A stretch of DNA of 64,000 nt, from the NCBI GenBank assembly GCA_029718625.1, contig JAINUF010000027.1:3869332-3933331 (forward strand). Reading direction: 5' to 3'. The DNA is from Synaphobranchus kaupii (Eukaryota > Chordata > Actinopteri > Anguilliformes > Synaphobranchidae). Made by a program: the position numbers and the translations under genes. Below are positions 19,399 to 32,551 of this stretch, in pieces (within the stretch, counting starts at the first letter, position 1; the number at the start of each line of letters is the position of its first letter). The notes beneath the pieces were generated by a model, which saw only the letters and a list, made by a program, of their open reading frames with translations, searched no databases and had not been told where the DNA came from.

Positions 19399-22300
19399 GG
19401 GTTGGGGTCCGCACGCACTTTTGGGTTGGGGTCCGCACGCACTTTTGGGTTGGGGTCCGCACGCACTTTTGGGTTGGGGTCCGCACGCACTTTTGGGTTG
19501 GGGTCCGCACGCACTTTTGGGTTGGGGTCCGCACGCACTTTTGGGTTGGGGTCCGCACGCACTTTTGGGTTGGGGTCCGCACGCACTTTTGGGTTGGGGT
19601 CCGCACGCACTTTTGGGTTGGGGTCCGCACGCACTTTTGGGTTGGGGTCCGCACGCACTTTTGGGTTGGGGTCCGCACGCACTTTTGGGTTGGGGTCCGC
19701 ACGCACTTTTGGGTTGGGGTCCGCACGCACTTTTGGGTTGGGGTCCGCACGCACTTTTGGGTTGGGGTCCGCACGCACTTTTGGGTTGGGGTCCGCACGC
19801 ACTTTTGGGTTGGGGTCCGCACGCACTTTTGGGTTGGGGTCCGCACGCACTTTTGGGTTGGGGTCCGCACGCACTTTTGGGTTGGGGTCCGCACGCACTT
19901 TTGGGTTGGGGTCCGCACGCACTTTTGGGTTGGGGTCCGCACGCACTTTTGGGTTGGGGTCCGCACGCACTTTTGGGTTGGGGTCCGCACGCACTTTTGG
20001 GTTGGGGTCCGCACGCACTTTTGGGTTGGGGTCCGCACGCACTTTTGGGTTGGGGTCCGCACGCACTTTTGGGTTGGGGTCCGCACGCACTTTTGGGTTG
20101 GGGTCCGCACGCACTTTTGGGTTGGGGTCCGCACGCACTTTTGGGTTGGGGTCCGCACGCACTTTTGGGTTGGGGTCCGCACGCACTTTTGGGTTGGGGT
20201 CCGCACGCACTTTTGGGTTGGGGTCCGCACGCACTTTTGGGTTGGGGTCCGCACGCACTTTTGGGTTGGGGTCCGCACGCACTTTTGGGTTGGGGTCCGC
20301 ACGCACTTTTGGGTTGGGGTCCGCACGCACTTTTGGGTTGGGGTCCGCACGCACTTTTGGGTTGGGGTCCGCACGCACTTTTGGGTTGGGGTCCGCACGC
20401 ACTTTTGGGTTGGGGTCCGCACGCACTTTTGGGTTGGGGTCCGCACGCACTTTTGGGTTGGGGTCCGCACGCACTTTTGGGTTGGGGTCCGCACGCACTT
20501 TTGGGTTGGGGTCCGCACGCACTTTTGGGTTGGGGTCCGCACGCACTTTTGGGTTGGGGTCCGCACGCACTTTTGGGTTGGGGTCCGCACGCACTTTTGG
20601 GTTGGGGTCCGCACGCACTTTTGGGTTGGGGTCCGCACGCACTTTTGGGTTGGGGTCCGCACGCACTTTTGGGTTGGGGTCCGCACGCACTTTTGGGTTG
20701 GGGTCCGCACGCACTTTTGGGTTGGGGTCCGCACGCACTTTTGGGTTGGGGTCCGCACGCACTTTTGGGTTGGGGTCCGCACGCACTTTTGGGTTGGGGT
20801 CCGCACGCACTTTTGGGTTGGGGTCCGCACGCACTTTTGGGTTGGGGTCCGCACGCACTTTTGGGTTGGGGTCCGCACGCACTTTTGGGTTGGGGTCCGC
20901 ACGCACTTTTGGGTTGGGGTCCGCACGCACTTTTGGGTTGGGGTCCGCACGCACTTTTGGGTTGGGGTCCGCACGCACTTTTGGGTTGGGGTCCGCACGC
21001 ACTTTTGGGTTGGGGTCCGCACGCACTTTTGGGTTGGGGTCCGCACGCACTTTTCGGTTGGGGTCCGCACGCACTTTTGGGTTGGGGTCCGCACGCACTT
21101 TTCGGTTGGGGTCCGCACGCACTTTTGGGTTGGGGTCCGCACGCACTTTTGGGTTGGGGTCCGCACGCACTTTTGGGTTGGGGTCCGCACGCACTTTTGG
21201 GTTGGGGTCCGCACGCACTTTTGGGTTGGGGTCCGCACGCACTTTTGGGTTGGGGTCCGCACGCACTTTTGGGTTGGGGTCCGCACGCACTTTTGGGTTG
21301 GGGTCCGCACGCACTTTTGGGTTGGGGTCCGCACGCACTTTTGGGTTGGGGTCCGCACGCACTTTTGGGTTGGGGTCCGCACGCACTTTTCGGTTGGGGT
21401 CCGCACGCACTTTTGGGTTGGGGTCCGCACGCACTTTTGGGTTGGGGTCCGCACGCACTTTTGGGTTGGGGTCCGCACGCACTTTTGGGTTGGGGTCCGC
21501 ACGCACTTTTCGGTTGGGGTCCGCACGCACTTTTGGGTTGGGGTCCGCACGCACTTTTCGGTTGGGGTCCGCACGCACTTTTGGGTTGGGGTCCGCACGC
21601 ACTTTTGGGTTGGGGTCCGCACGCACTTTTGGGTTGGGGTCCGCACGCACTTTTCGGTTGGGGTCCGCACGCACTTTTCGGTTGGGGTCCGCACGCACTT
21701 TTGGGTTGGGGTCCGCACGCACTTTTGGGTTGGGGTCCGCACGCACTTTTGGGTTGGGGTCCGCACGCACTTTTGGGTTGGGGTCCGCACGCACTTTTGG
21801 GTTGGGGTCCGCACGCACTTTTGGGTTGGGGTCCGCACGCACTTTTGGGTTGGGGTCCGCACGCACTTTTGGGTTGGGGTCCGCACGCACTTTTCGGTTG
21901 GGGTCCGCACGCACTTTTGGGTTGGGGTCCGCACGCACTTTTCGGTTGGGGTCCGCACGCACTTTTCGGTTGGGGTCCGCACGCACTTTTGGGTTGGGGT
22001 CCGCACGCACTTTTGGGTTGGGGTCCGCACGCACTTTTCGGTTGGGGTCCGCACGCACTTTTCGGTTGGGGTCCGCACGCACTTTTGGGTTGGGGTCCGC
22101 ACGCACTTTTGGGTTGGGGTCCGCACGCACTTTTGGGTTGGGGTCCGCACGCACTTTTGGGTTGGGGTCCGCACGCACTTTTGGGTTGGGGTCCGCACGC
22201 ACTTTTCGGTTGGGGTCCGCACGCACTTTTGGGTTGGGGTCCGCACGCACTTTTGGGTTGGGGTCCGCACGCACTTTTCGGTTGGGGTCCGCACGCACTT

Positions 22301-25300
22301 TTCGGTTGGGGTCCGCACGCACTTTTGGGTTGGGGTCCGCACGCACTTTTCGGTTGGGGTCCGCACGCACTTTTGGGTTGGGGTCCGCACGCACTTTTGG
22401 GTTGGGGTCCGCACGCACTTTTCGGTTGGGGTCCGCACGCACTTTTGGGTTGGGGTCCGCACGCACTTTTGGGTTGGGGTCCGCACGCACTTTTCGGTTG
22501 GGGTCCGCACGCACTTTTGGGTTGGGGTCCGCACGCACTTTTGGGTTGGGGTCCGCACGCACTTTTGGGTTGGGGTCCGCACGCACTTTTGGGTTGGGGT
22601 CCGCACGCACTTTTCGGTTGGGGTCCGCACGCACTTTTGGGTTGGGGTCCGCACGCACTTTTGGGTTGGGGTCCGCACGCACTTTTCGGTTGGGGTCCGC
22701 ACGCACTTTTGGGTTGGGGTCCGCACGCACTTTTGGGTTGGGGTCCGCACGCACTTTTGGGTTGGGGTCCGCACGCACTTTTCGGTTGGGGTCCGCACGC
22801 ACTTTTGGGTTGGGGTCCGCACGCACTTTTGGGTTGGGGTCCGCACGCACTTTTCGGTTGGGGTCCGCACGCACTTTTGGGTTGGGGTCCGCACGCACTT
22901 TTGGGTTGGGGTCCGCACGCACTTTTGGGTTGGGGTCCGCACGAACTTTTGGGTTGGGGTCCGCACGCACTTTTAGGTTGGGGTCCGCACGCACTTTTGG
23001 GTTGGGGTCCGCACGCACTTTTGGGTTGGGGTCCGCACGCACTTTTCGGTTGGGGTCCGCACGCACTTTTGGGTTGGGGTCCGCACGCACTTTTGGGTTG
23101 GGGTCCGCACGCACTTTTCGGTTGGGGTCCGCACGCACTTTTAGGTTGGGGTCCGCACGCACTTTTGGGTTGGGGTCCGCACGCACTTTTGGGTTGGGGT
23201 CCGCACGCACTTTTCGGTTGGGGTCCGCACGCACTTTTGGGTTGGGGTCCGCACGCACTTTTCGGTTGGGGTCCGCACGCACTTTTGGGTTGGGGTCCGC
23301 ACGCACTTTTGGGTTGGGGTCCGCACGCACTTTTGGGTTGGGGTCCGCACGCACTTTTGGGTTGGGGTCCGCACGCACTTTTCGGTTGGGGTCCGCACGC
23401 ACTTTTGGGTTGGGGTCCGCACGCACTTTTGGGTTGGGGTCCGCACGCACTTTTGGGTTGGGGTCCGCACGCACTTTTGGGTTGGGGTCCGCACGCACTT
23501 TTGGGTTGGGGTCCGCACGCACTTTTGGGTTGGGGTCCGCACGCACTTTTCGGTTGGGGTCCGCACGCACTTTTCGGTTGGGGTCCGCACGCACTTTTGG
23601 GTTGGGGTCCGCACGCACTTTTGGGTTGGGGTCCGCACGCACTTTTCGGTTGGGGTCCGCACGCACTTTTGGGTTGGGGTCCGCACGCACTTTTCGGTTG
23701 GGGTCCGCACGCACTTTTGGGTTGGGGTCCGCACGCACTTTTGGGTTGGGGTCCGCACGCACTTTTGGGTTGGGGTCCGCACGCACTTTTGGGTTGGGGT
23801 CCGCACGCACTTTTCGGTTGGGGTCCGCACGCACTTTTCGGTTGGGGTCCGCACGCACTTTTGGGTTGGGGTCCGCACGCACTTTTGGGTTGGGGTCCGC
23901 ACGCACTTTTGGGTTGGGGTCCGCACGCACTTTTGGGTTGGGGTCCGCACGCACTTTTGGGTTGGGGTCCGCACGCACTTTTCGGTTGGGGTCCGCACGC
24001 ACTTTTGGGTTGGGGTCCGCACGCACTTTTGGGTTGGGGTCCGCACGCACTTTTCGGTTGGGGTCCGCACGCACTTTTGGGTTGGGGTCCGCACGCACTT
24101 TTGGGTTGGGGTCCGCACGCACTTTTGGGTTGGGGTCCGCACGCACTTTTGGGTTGGGGTCCGCACGTACTTTTCGGTTGGGGTCCGCACGCACTTTTGG
24201 GTTGGGGTCCGCACGCACTTTTCGGTTGGGGTCCGCACGCACTTTTGGGTTGGGGTCCGCACGCACTTTTCGGTTGGGGTCCGCACGCACTTTTGGGTTG
24301 GGGTCCGCACGCACTTTTGGGTTGGGGTCCGCACGCACTTTTGGGTTGGGGTCCGCACGCACTTTTCGGTTGGGGTCCGCACGCACTTTTGGGTTGGGGT
24401 CCGCACGCACTTTTGGGTTGGGGTCCGCACGCACTTTTGGGTTGGGGTCCGCACGCACTTTTGGGTTGGGGTCCGCACGCACTTTTGGGTTGGGGTCCGC
24501 ACGCACTTTTGGGTTGGGGTCCGCACGCACTTTTGGGTTGGGGTCCGCACGCACTTTTGGGTTGGGGTCCGCACGCACTTTTCGGTTGGGGTCCGCACGC
24601 ACTTTTGGGTTGGGGTCCGCACGCACTTTTGGGTTGGGGTCCGCACGCACTTTTCGGTTGGGGTCCGCACGCACTTTTGGGTTGGGGTCCGCACGCACTT
24701 TTGGGTTGGGGTCCGCACGCACTTTTGGGTTGGGGTCCGCACGCACTTTTGGGTTGGGGTCCGCACGCACTTTTGGGTTGGGGTCCGCACGCACTTTTGG
24801 GTTGGGGTCCGCACGCACTTTTGGGTTGGGGTCCGCACGCACTTTTGGGTTGGGGTCCGCACGCACTTTTGGGTTGGGGTCCGCACGCACTTTTGGGTTG
24901 GGGTCCGCACGCACTTTTGGGTTGGGGTCCGCACGCACTTTTGGGTTGGGGTCCGCACGCACTTTTGGGTTGGGGTCCGCACGCACTTTTGGGTTGGGGT
25001 CCGCACGCACTTTTCGGTTGGGGTCCGCACGCACTTTTGGGTTGGGGTCCGCACGCACTTTTGGGTTGGGGTCCGCACGCACTTTTGGGTTGGGGTCCGC
25101 ACGCACTTTTGGGTTGGGGTCCGCACGCACTTTTGGGTTGGGGTCCGCACGCACTTTTCGGTTGGGGTCCGCACGCACTTTTGGGTTGGGGTCCGCACGC
25201 ACTTTTGGGTTGGGGTCCGCACGCACTTTTGGGTTGGGGTCCGCACGCACTTTTGGGTTGGGGTCCGCACGCACTTTTCGGTTGGGGTCCGCACGCACTT

Positions 25301-26430
25301 TTGGGTTGGGGTCCGCACGCACTTTTGGGTTGGGGTCCGCACGCACTTTTCGGTTGGGGTCCGCACGCACTTTTGGGTTGGGGTCCGCACGCACTTTTCG
25401 GTTGGGGTCCGCACGCACTTTTGGGTTGGGGTCCGCACGCACTTTTGGGTTGGGGTCCGCACGCACTTTTCGGTTGGGGTCCGCACGCACTTTTGGGTTG
25501 GGGTCCGCACGCACTTTTGGGTTGGGGTCCGCACGCACTTTTCGGTTGGGGTCCGCACGCACTTTTCGGTTGGGGTCCGCACGCACTTTTCGGTTGGGGT
25601 CCGCACGCACTTTTGGGTTGGGGTCCGCACGCACTTTTGGGTTGGGGTCCGCACGCACTTTTGGGTTGGGGTCCGCACGCACTTTTGGGTTGGGGTCCGC
25701 ACGCACTTTTCGGTTGGGGTCCGCACGCACTTTTGGGTTGGGGTCCGCACGCACTTTTCGGTTGGGGTCCGCACGCACTTTTGGGTTGGGGTCCGCACGC
25801 ACTTTTGGGTTGGGGTCCGCACGCACTTTTGGGTTGGGGTCCGCACGCACTTTTCGGTTGGGGTCCGCACGCACTTTTGGGTTGGGGTCCGCACGCACTT
25901 TTGGGTTGGGGTCCGCACGCACTTTTGGGTTGGGGTCCGCACGCACTTTTGGGTTGGGGTCCGCACGCACTTTTGGGTTGGGGTCCGCACGCACTTTTGG
26001 GTTGGGGTCCGCACGCACTTTTGGGTTGGGGTCCGCACGCACTTTTGGGTTGGGGTCCGCACGCACTTTTCGGTTGGGGTCCGCACGCACTTTTGGGTTG
26101 GGGTCCGCACGCACTTTTCGGTTGGGGTCCGCACGCACTTTTGGGTTGGGGTCCGCACGCACTTTTGGGTTGGGGTCCGCACGCACTTTTGGGTTGGGGT
26201 CCGCACGCACTTTTCGGTTGGGGTCCGCACGCACTTTTCGGTTGGGGTCCGCACGCACTTTTGGGTTGGGGTCCGCACGCACTTTTGGGTTGGGGTCCGC
26301 ACGCACTTTTGGGTTGGGGTCCGCACGCACTTTTGGGTTGGGGTCCGCACGCACTTTTGGGTTGGGGTCCGCACGCACTTTTGGGTTGGGGTCCGCACGC
26401 ACTTTTGGGTTGGGGTCCGCACGCACTTTT

Positions 26431-29400
26431 CGGTTGGGGTCCGCACGCACTTTTGGGTTGGGGTCCGCACGCACTTTTCGGTTGGGGTCCGCACGCACTT
26501 TTGGGTTGGGGTCCGCACGCACTTTTGGGTTGGGGTCCGCACGCACTTTTGGGTTGGGGTCCGCACGCACTTTTCGGTTGGGGTCCGCACGCACTTTTGG
26601 GTTGGGGTCCGCACGCACTTTTGGGTTGGGGTCCGCACGCACTTTTGGGTTGGGGTCCGCACGCACTTTTGGGTTGGGGTCCGCACGCACTTTTGGGTTG
26701 GGGTCCGCACGCACTTTTGGGTTGGGGTCCGCACGCACTTTTCGGTTGGGGTCCGCACGCACTTTTGGGTTGGGGTCCGCACGCACTTTTGGGTTGGGGT
26801 CCGCACGCACTTTTCGGTTGGGGTCCGCACGCACTTTTCGGTTGGGGTCCGCACGCACTTTTGGGTTGGGGTCCGCACGCACTTTTCGGTTGGGGTCCGC
26901 ACGCACTTTTGGGTTGGGGTCCGCACGCACTTTTGGGTTGGGGTCCGCACGCACTTTTCGGTTGGGGTCCGCACGCACTTTTGGGTTGGGGTCCGCACGC
27001 ACTTTTGGGTTGGGGTCCGCACGCACTTTTCGGTTGCGGTCCGCACGCACTTTTGGGTTGGGGTCCGCACGCACTTTTAGGTTGGGGTCCGCACGCACTT
27101 TTGGGTTGGGGTCCGCACGCACTTTTGGGTTGGGGTCCGCACGCACTTTTCGGTTGGGGTCCGCACGCACTTTTGGGTTGGGGTCCGCACGCACTTTTGG
27201 GTTGGGGTCCGCACGCACTTTTCGGTTGGGGTCCGCACGCACTTTTAGGTTGGGGTCCGCACGCACTTTTGGGTTGGGGTCCGCACGCACTTTTGGGTTG
27301 GGGTCCGCACGCACTTTTCGGTTGGGGTCCGCACGCACTTTTGGGTTGGGGTCCGCACGCACTTTTGGGTTGGGGTCCGCACGCACTTTTCGGTTGGGGT
27401 CCGCACGCACTTTTGGGTTGGGGTCCGCACGCACTTTTGGGTTGGGGTCCGCACGCACTTTTAGGTTGGGGTCCGCACGCACTTTTGGGTTGGGGTCCGC
27501 ACGCACTTTTAGGTTGGGGTCCGCACGCACTTTTGGGTTGGGGTCCGCACGCACTTTTGGGTTGGGGTCCGCACGCACTTTTCGGTTGGGGTCCGCACGC
27601 ACTTTTGGGTTGGGGTCCGCACGCACTTTTGGGTTGGGGTCCGCACGCACTTTTGGGTTGGGGTCCGCACGCACTTTTAGGTTGGGGTCCGCACGCACTT
27701 TTGGGTTGGGGTCCGCACGCACTTTTGGGTTGGGGTCCGCACGCACTTTTCGGTTGGGGTCCGCACGCACTTTTGGGTTGGGGTCCGCACGCACTTTTCG
27801 GTTGGGGTCCGCACGCACTTTTGGGTTGGGGTCCGCACGCACTTTTGGGTTGGGGTCCGCACGCACTTTTGGGTTGGGGTCCGCACGCACTTTTGGGTTG
27901 GGGTCCGCACGCACTTTTCGGTTGGGGTCCGCACGCACTTTTGGGTTGGGGTCCGCACGCACTTTTGGGTTGGGGTCCGCACGCACTTTTGGGTTGGGGT
28001 CCGCACGCACTTTTGGGTTGGGGTCCGCACGCACTTTTGGGTTGGGGTCCGCACGCACTTTTGGGTTGGGGTCCGCACGCACTTTTGGGTTGGGGTCCGC
28101 ACGCACTTTTCGGTTGGGGTCCGCACGCACTTTTGGGTTGGGGTCCGCACGCACTTTTGGGTTGGGGTCCGCACGCACTTTTCGGTTGGGGTCCGCACGC
28201 ACTTTTGGGTTGGGGTCCGCACGCACTTTTGGGTTGGGGTCCGCACGCACTTTTGGGTTGGGGTCCGCACGCACTTTTGGGTTGGGGTCCGCACGCACTT
28301 TTGGGTTGGGGTCCGCACGCACTTTTGGGTTGGGGTCCGCACGCACTTTTCGGTTGGGGTCCGCACGCACTTTTCGGTTGGGGTCCGCACGCACTTTTGG
28401 GTTGGGGTCCGCACGCACTTTTGGGTTGGGGTCCGCACGCACTTTTGGGTTGGGGTCCGCACGCACTTTTGGGTTGGGGTCCGCACGCACTTTTGGGTTG
28501 GGGTCCGCACGCACTTTTCGGTTGGGGTCCGCACGCACTTTTGGGTTGGGGTCCGCACGCACTTTTGGGTTGGGGTCCGCACGCACTTTTCGGTTGGGGT
28601 CCGCACGCACTTTTGGGTTGGGGTCCGCACGCACTTTTGGGTTGGGGTCCGCACGCACTTTTCGGTTGGGGTCCGCACGCACTTTTGGGTTGGGGTCCGC
28701 ACGCACTTTTCGGTTGGGGTCCGCACGCACTTTTGGGTTGGGGTCCGCACGCACTTTTCGGTTGGGGTCCGCACGCACTTTTGGGTTGGGGTCCGCACGC
28801 ACTTTTCGGTTGGGGTCCGCACGCACTTTTCGGTTGGGGTCCGCACGCACTTTTGGGTTGGGGTCCGCACGCACTTTTGGGTTGGGGTCCGCACGCACTT
28901 TTGGGTTGGGGTCCGCACGCACTTTTGGGTTGGGGTCCGCACGCACTTTTGGGTTGGGGTCCGCACGCACTTTTGGGTTGGGGTCCGCACGCACTTTTGG
29001 GTTGGGGTCCGCACGCACTTTTGGGTTGGGGTCCGCACGCACTTTTCGGTTGGGGTCCGCACGCACTTTTGGGTTGGGGTCCGCACGCACTTTTCGGTTG
29101 GGGTCCGCACGCACTTTTGGGTTGGGGTCCGCACGCACTTTTGGGTTGGGGTCCGCACGCACTTTTGGGTTGGGGTCCGCACGCACTTTTCGGTTGGGGT
29201 CCGCACGCACTTTTGGGTTGGGGTCCGCACGCACTTTTGGGTTGGGGTCCGCACGCACTTTTGGGTTGGGGTCCGCACGCACTTTTGGGTTGGGGTCCGC
29301 ACGCACTTTTGGGTTGGGGTCCGCACGCACTTTTGGGTTGGGGTCCGCACGCACTTTTCGGTTGGGGTCCGCACGCACTTTTGGGTTGGGGTCCGCACGT

Positions 29401-30799
29401 ACTTTTGGGTTGGGGTCCGCACGCACTTTTCAGTTGGGGTCCGCACGCACTTTTCGGTTGGGGTCCGCACGCACTTTTGGGTTGGGGTCCGCACGCACTT
29501 TTCGGTTGGGGTCCGCACGCACTTTTGGGTTGGGGTCCGCACGCACTTTTGGGTTGGGGTCCGCACGCACTTTTCGGTTGGGGTCCGCACGCACTTTTGG
29601 GTTGGGGTCCGCACGCACTTTTGGGTTGGGGTCCGCACGCACTTTTCGGTTGGGGTCCGCACGCACTTTTGGGTTGGGGTCCGCACGCACTTTTAGGTTG
29701 GGGTCCGCACGCACTTTTGGGTTGGGGTCCGCACGCACTTTTGGGTTGGGGTCCGCACGCACTTTTCGGTTGGGGTCCGCACGCACTTTTGGGTTGGGGT
29801 CCGCACGCACTTTTGGGTTGGGGTCCGCACGCACTTTTCGGTTGGGGTCCGCACGCACTTTTAGGTTGGGGTCCGCACGCACTTTTGGGTTGGGGTCCGC
29901 ACGCACTTTTGGGTTGGGGTCCGCACGCACTTTTCGGTTGGGGTCCGCACGCACTTTTGGGTTGGGGTCCGCACGCACTTTTGGGTTGGGGTCCGCACGC
30001 ACTTTTCGGTTGGGGTCCGCACGCACTTTTGGGTTGGGGTCCGCACGCACTTTTGGGTTGGGGTCCGCACGCACTTTTAGGTTGGGGTCCGCACGCACTT
30101 TTGGGTTGGGGTCCGCACGCACTTTTAGGTTGGGGTCCGCACGCACTTTTGGGTTGGGGTCCGCACGCACTTTTGGGTTGGGGTCCGCACGCACTTTTCG
30201 GTTGGGGTCCGCACGCACTTTTGGGTTGGGGTCCGCACGCACTTTTGGGTTGGGGTCCGCACGCACTTTTCGGTTGGGGTCCGCACGCACTTTTAGGTTG
30301 GGGTCCGCACGCACTTTTGGGTTTGGGTCCGCACGCACTTTTGGGTTGGGGTCCGCACGCACTTTTCGGTTGGGGTCCGCACGCACTTTTGGGTTGGGGT
30401 CCGCACGCACTTTTCGGTTGGGGTCCGCACGCACTTTTGGGTTGGGGTCCGCACGCACTTTTGGGTTGGGGTCCGCACGCACTTTTGGGTTGGGGTCCGC
30501 ACGCACTTTTGGGTTGGGGTCCGCACGCACTTTTCGGTTGGGGTCCGCACGCACTTTTGGGTTGGGGTCCGCACGCACTTTTGGGTTGGGGTCCGCACGC
30601 ACTTTTGGGTTGGGGTCCGCACGCACTTTTGGGTTGGGGTCCGCACGCACTTTTGGGTTGGGGTCCGCACGCACTTTTGGGTTGGGGTCCGCACGCACTT
30701 TTGGGTTGGGGTCCGCACGCACTTTTCGGTTGGGGTCCGCACGCACTTTTGGGTTGGGGTCCGCACGCACTTTTGGGTTGGGGTCCGCACGCACTTTTC
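26431..30799 (+). repeat. Higher-order repeat inside array 3 (period 2616 bp = 109 monomers)
   Basis: The pattern of CGG and AGG monomers from 26431 to 28183 recurs 2616 bp downstream at 29047 to 30799. CGG at 26431, 26479, 26575, 26743, 26815 and 26839 returns at 29047, 29095, 29191, 29359, 29431 and 29455. AGG at 27079, 27247, 27463, 27511 and 27679 returns at 29695, 29863, 30079, 30127 and 30295. Downstream, CGG at 27751, 27799, 27919, 28111 and 28183 also returns. Outside these limits the registers differ by whole monomers. Confidence 0.85.
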
Positions 30800-32551
30800 G
30801 GTTGGGGTCCGCACGCACTTTTGGGTTGGGGTCCGCACGCACTTTTCGGTTGGGGTCCGCACGCACTTTTGGGTTGGGGTCCGCACGCACTTTTGGGTTG
30901 GGGTCCGCACGCACTTTTCGGTTGGGGTCCGCACGCACTTTTGGGTTGGGGTCCGCACGCACTTTTGGGTTGGGGTCCGCACGCACTTTTCGGTTGGGGT
31001 CCGCACGCACTTTTCGGTTGGGGTCCGCACGCACTTTTCGGTTGGGGTCCGCACGCACTTTTGGGTTGGGGTCCGCACGCACTTTTGGGTTGGGGTCCGC
31101 ACGCACTTTTGGGTTGGGGTCCGCACGCACTTTTGGGTTGGGGTCCGCACGCACTTTTCGGTTGGGGTCCGCACGCACTTTTGGGTTGGGGTCCGCACGC
31201 ACTTTTCGGTTGGGGTCCGCACGCACTTTTGGGTTGGGGTCCGCACGCACTTTTGGGTTGGGGTCCGCACGCACTTTTGGGTTGGGGTCCGCACGCACTT
31301 TTCGGTTGGGGTCCGCACGCACTTTTGGGTTGGGGTCCGCACGCACTTTTGGGTTGGGGTCCGCACGCACTTTTGGGTTGGGGTCCGCACGCACTTTTGG
31401 GTTGGGGTCCGCACGCACTTTTGGGTTGGGGGTCCGCACGCACTTTTGGGTTGGGGTCCGCACGCACTTTTGGGTTGGGGTCCGCACGCACTTTTGGGTT
31501 GGGGTCCGCACGCACTTTTCGGTTGGGGTCCGCACGCACTTTTGGGTTGGGGTCCGCACGCACTTTTCGGTTGGGGTCCGCACGCACTTTTGGGTTGGGG
31601 TCCGCACGCACTTTTGGGTTGGGGTCCGCACGCACTTTTGGGTTGGGGTCCGCACGCACTTTTCGGTTGGGGTCCGCACGCACTTTTCGGTTGGGGTCCG
31701 CACGCACTTTTGGGTTGGGGTCCGCACGCACTTTTGGGTTGGGGTCCGCACGCACTTTTGGGTTGGGGTCCGCACGCACTTTTGGGTTGGGGTCCGCACG
31801 CACTTTTGGGTTGGGGTCCGCACGCACTTTTGGGTTGGGGTCCGCACGCACTTTTGGGTTGGGGTCCGCACGCACTTTTGGGTTGGGGTCCGCACGCACT
31901 TTTCGGTTGGGGTCCGCACGCACTTTTGGGTTGGGGTCCGCACGCACTTTTCGGTTGGGGTCCGCACGCACTTTTGGGTTGGGGTCCGCACGCACTTTTG
32001 GGTTGGGGTCCGCACGCACTTTTGGGTTGGGGTCCGCACGCACTTTTCGGTTGGGGTCCGCACGCACTTTTGGGTTGGGGTCCGCACGCACTTTTGGGTT
32101 GGGGTCCGCACGCACTTTTGGGTTGGGGTCCGCACGCACTTTTGGGTTGGGGTCCGCACGCACTTTTGGGTTGGGGTCCGCACGCACTTTTGGGTTGGGG
32201 TCCGCACGCACTTTTCGGTTGGGGTCCGCACGCACTTTTGGGTTGGGGTCCGCACGCACTTTTGGGTTGGGGTCCGCACGCACTTTTCGGTTGGGGTCCG
32301 CACGCACTTTTCGGTTGGGGTCCGCACGCACTTTTGGGTTGGGGTCCGCACGCACTTTTCGGTTGGGGTCCGCACGCACTTTTGGGTTGGGGTCCGCACG
32401 CACTTTTGGGTTGGGGTCCGCACGCACTTTTCGGTTGGGGTCCGCACGCACTTTTGGGTTGGGGTCCGCACGCACTTTTGGGTTGGGGTCCGCACGCACT
32501 TTTCGGTTGGGGTCCGCACGCACTTTTGGGTTGGGGTCCGCACGCACTTTT

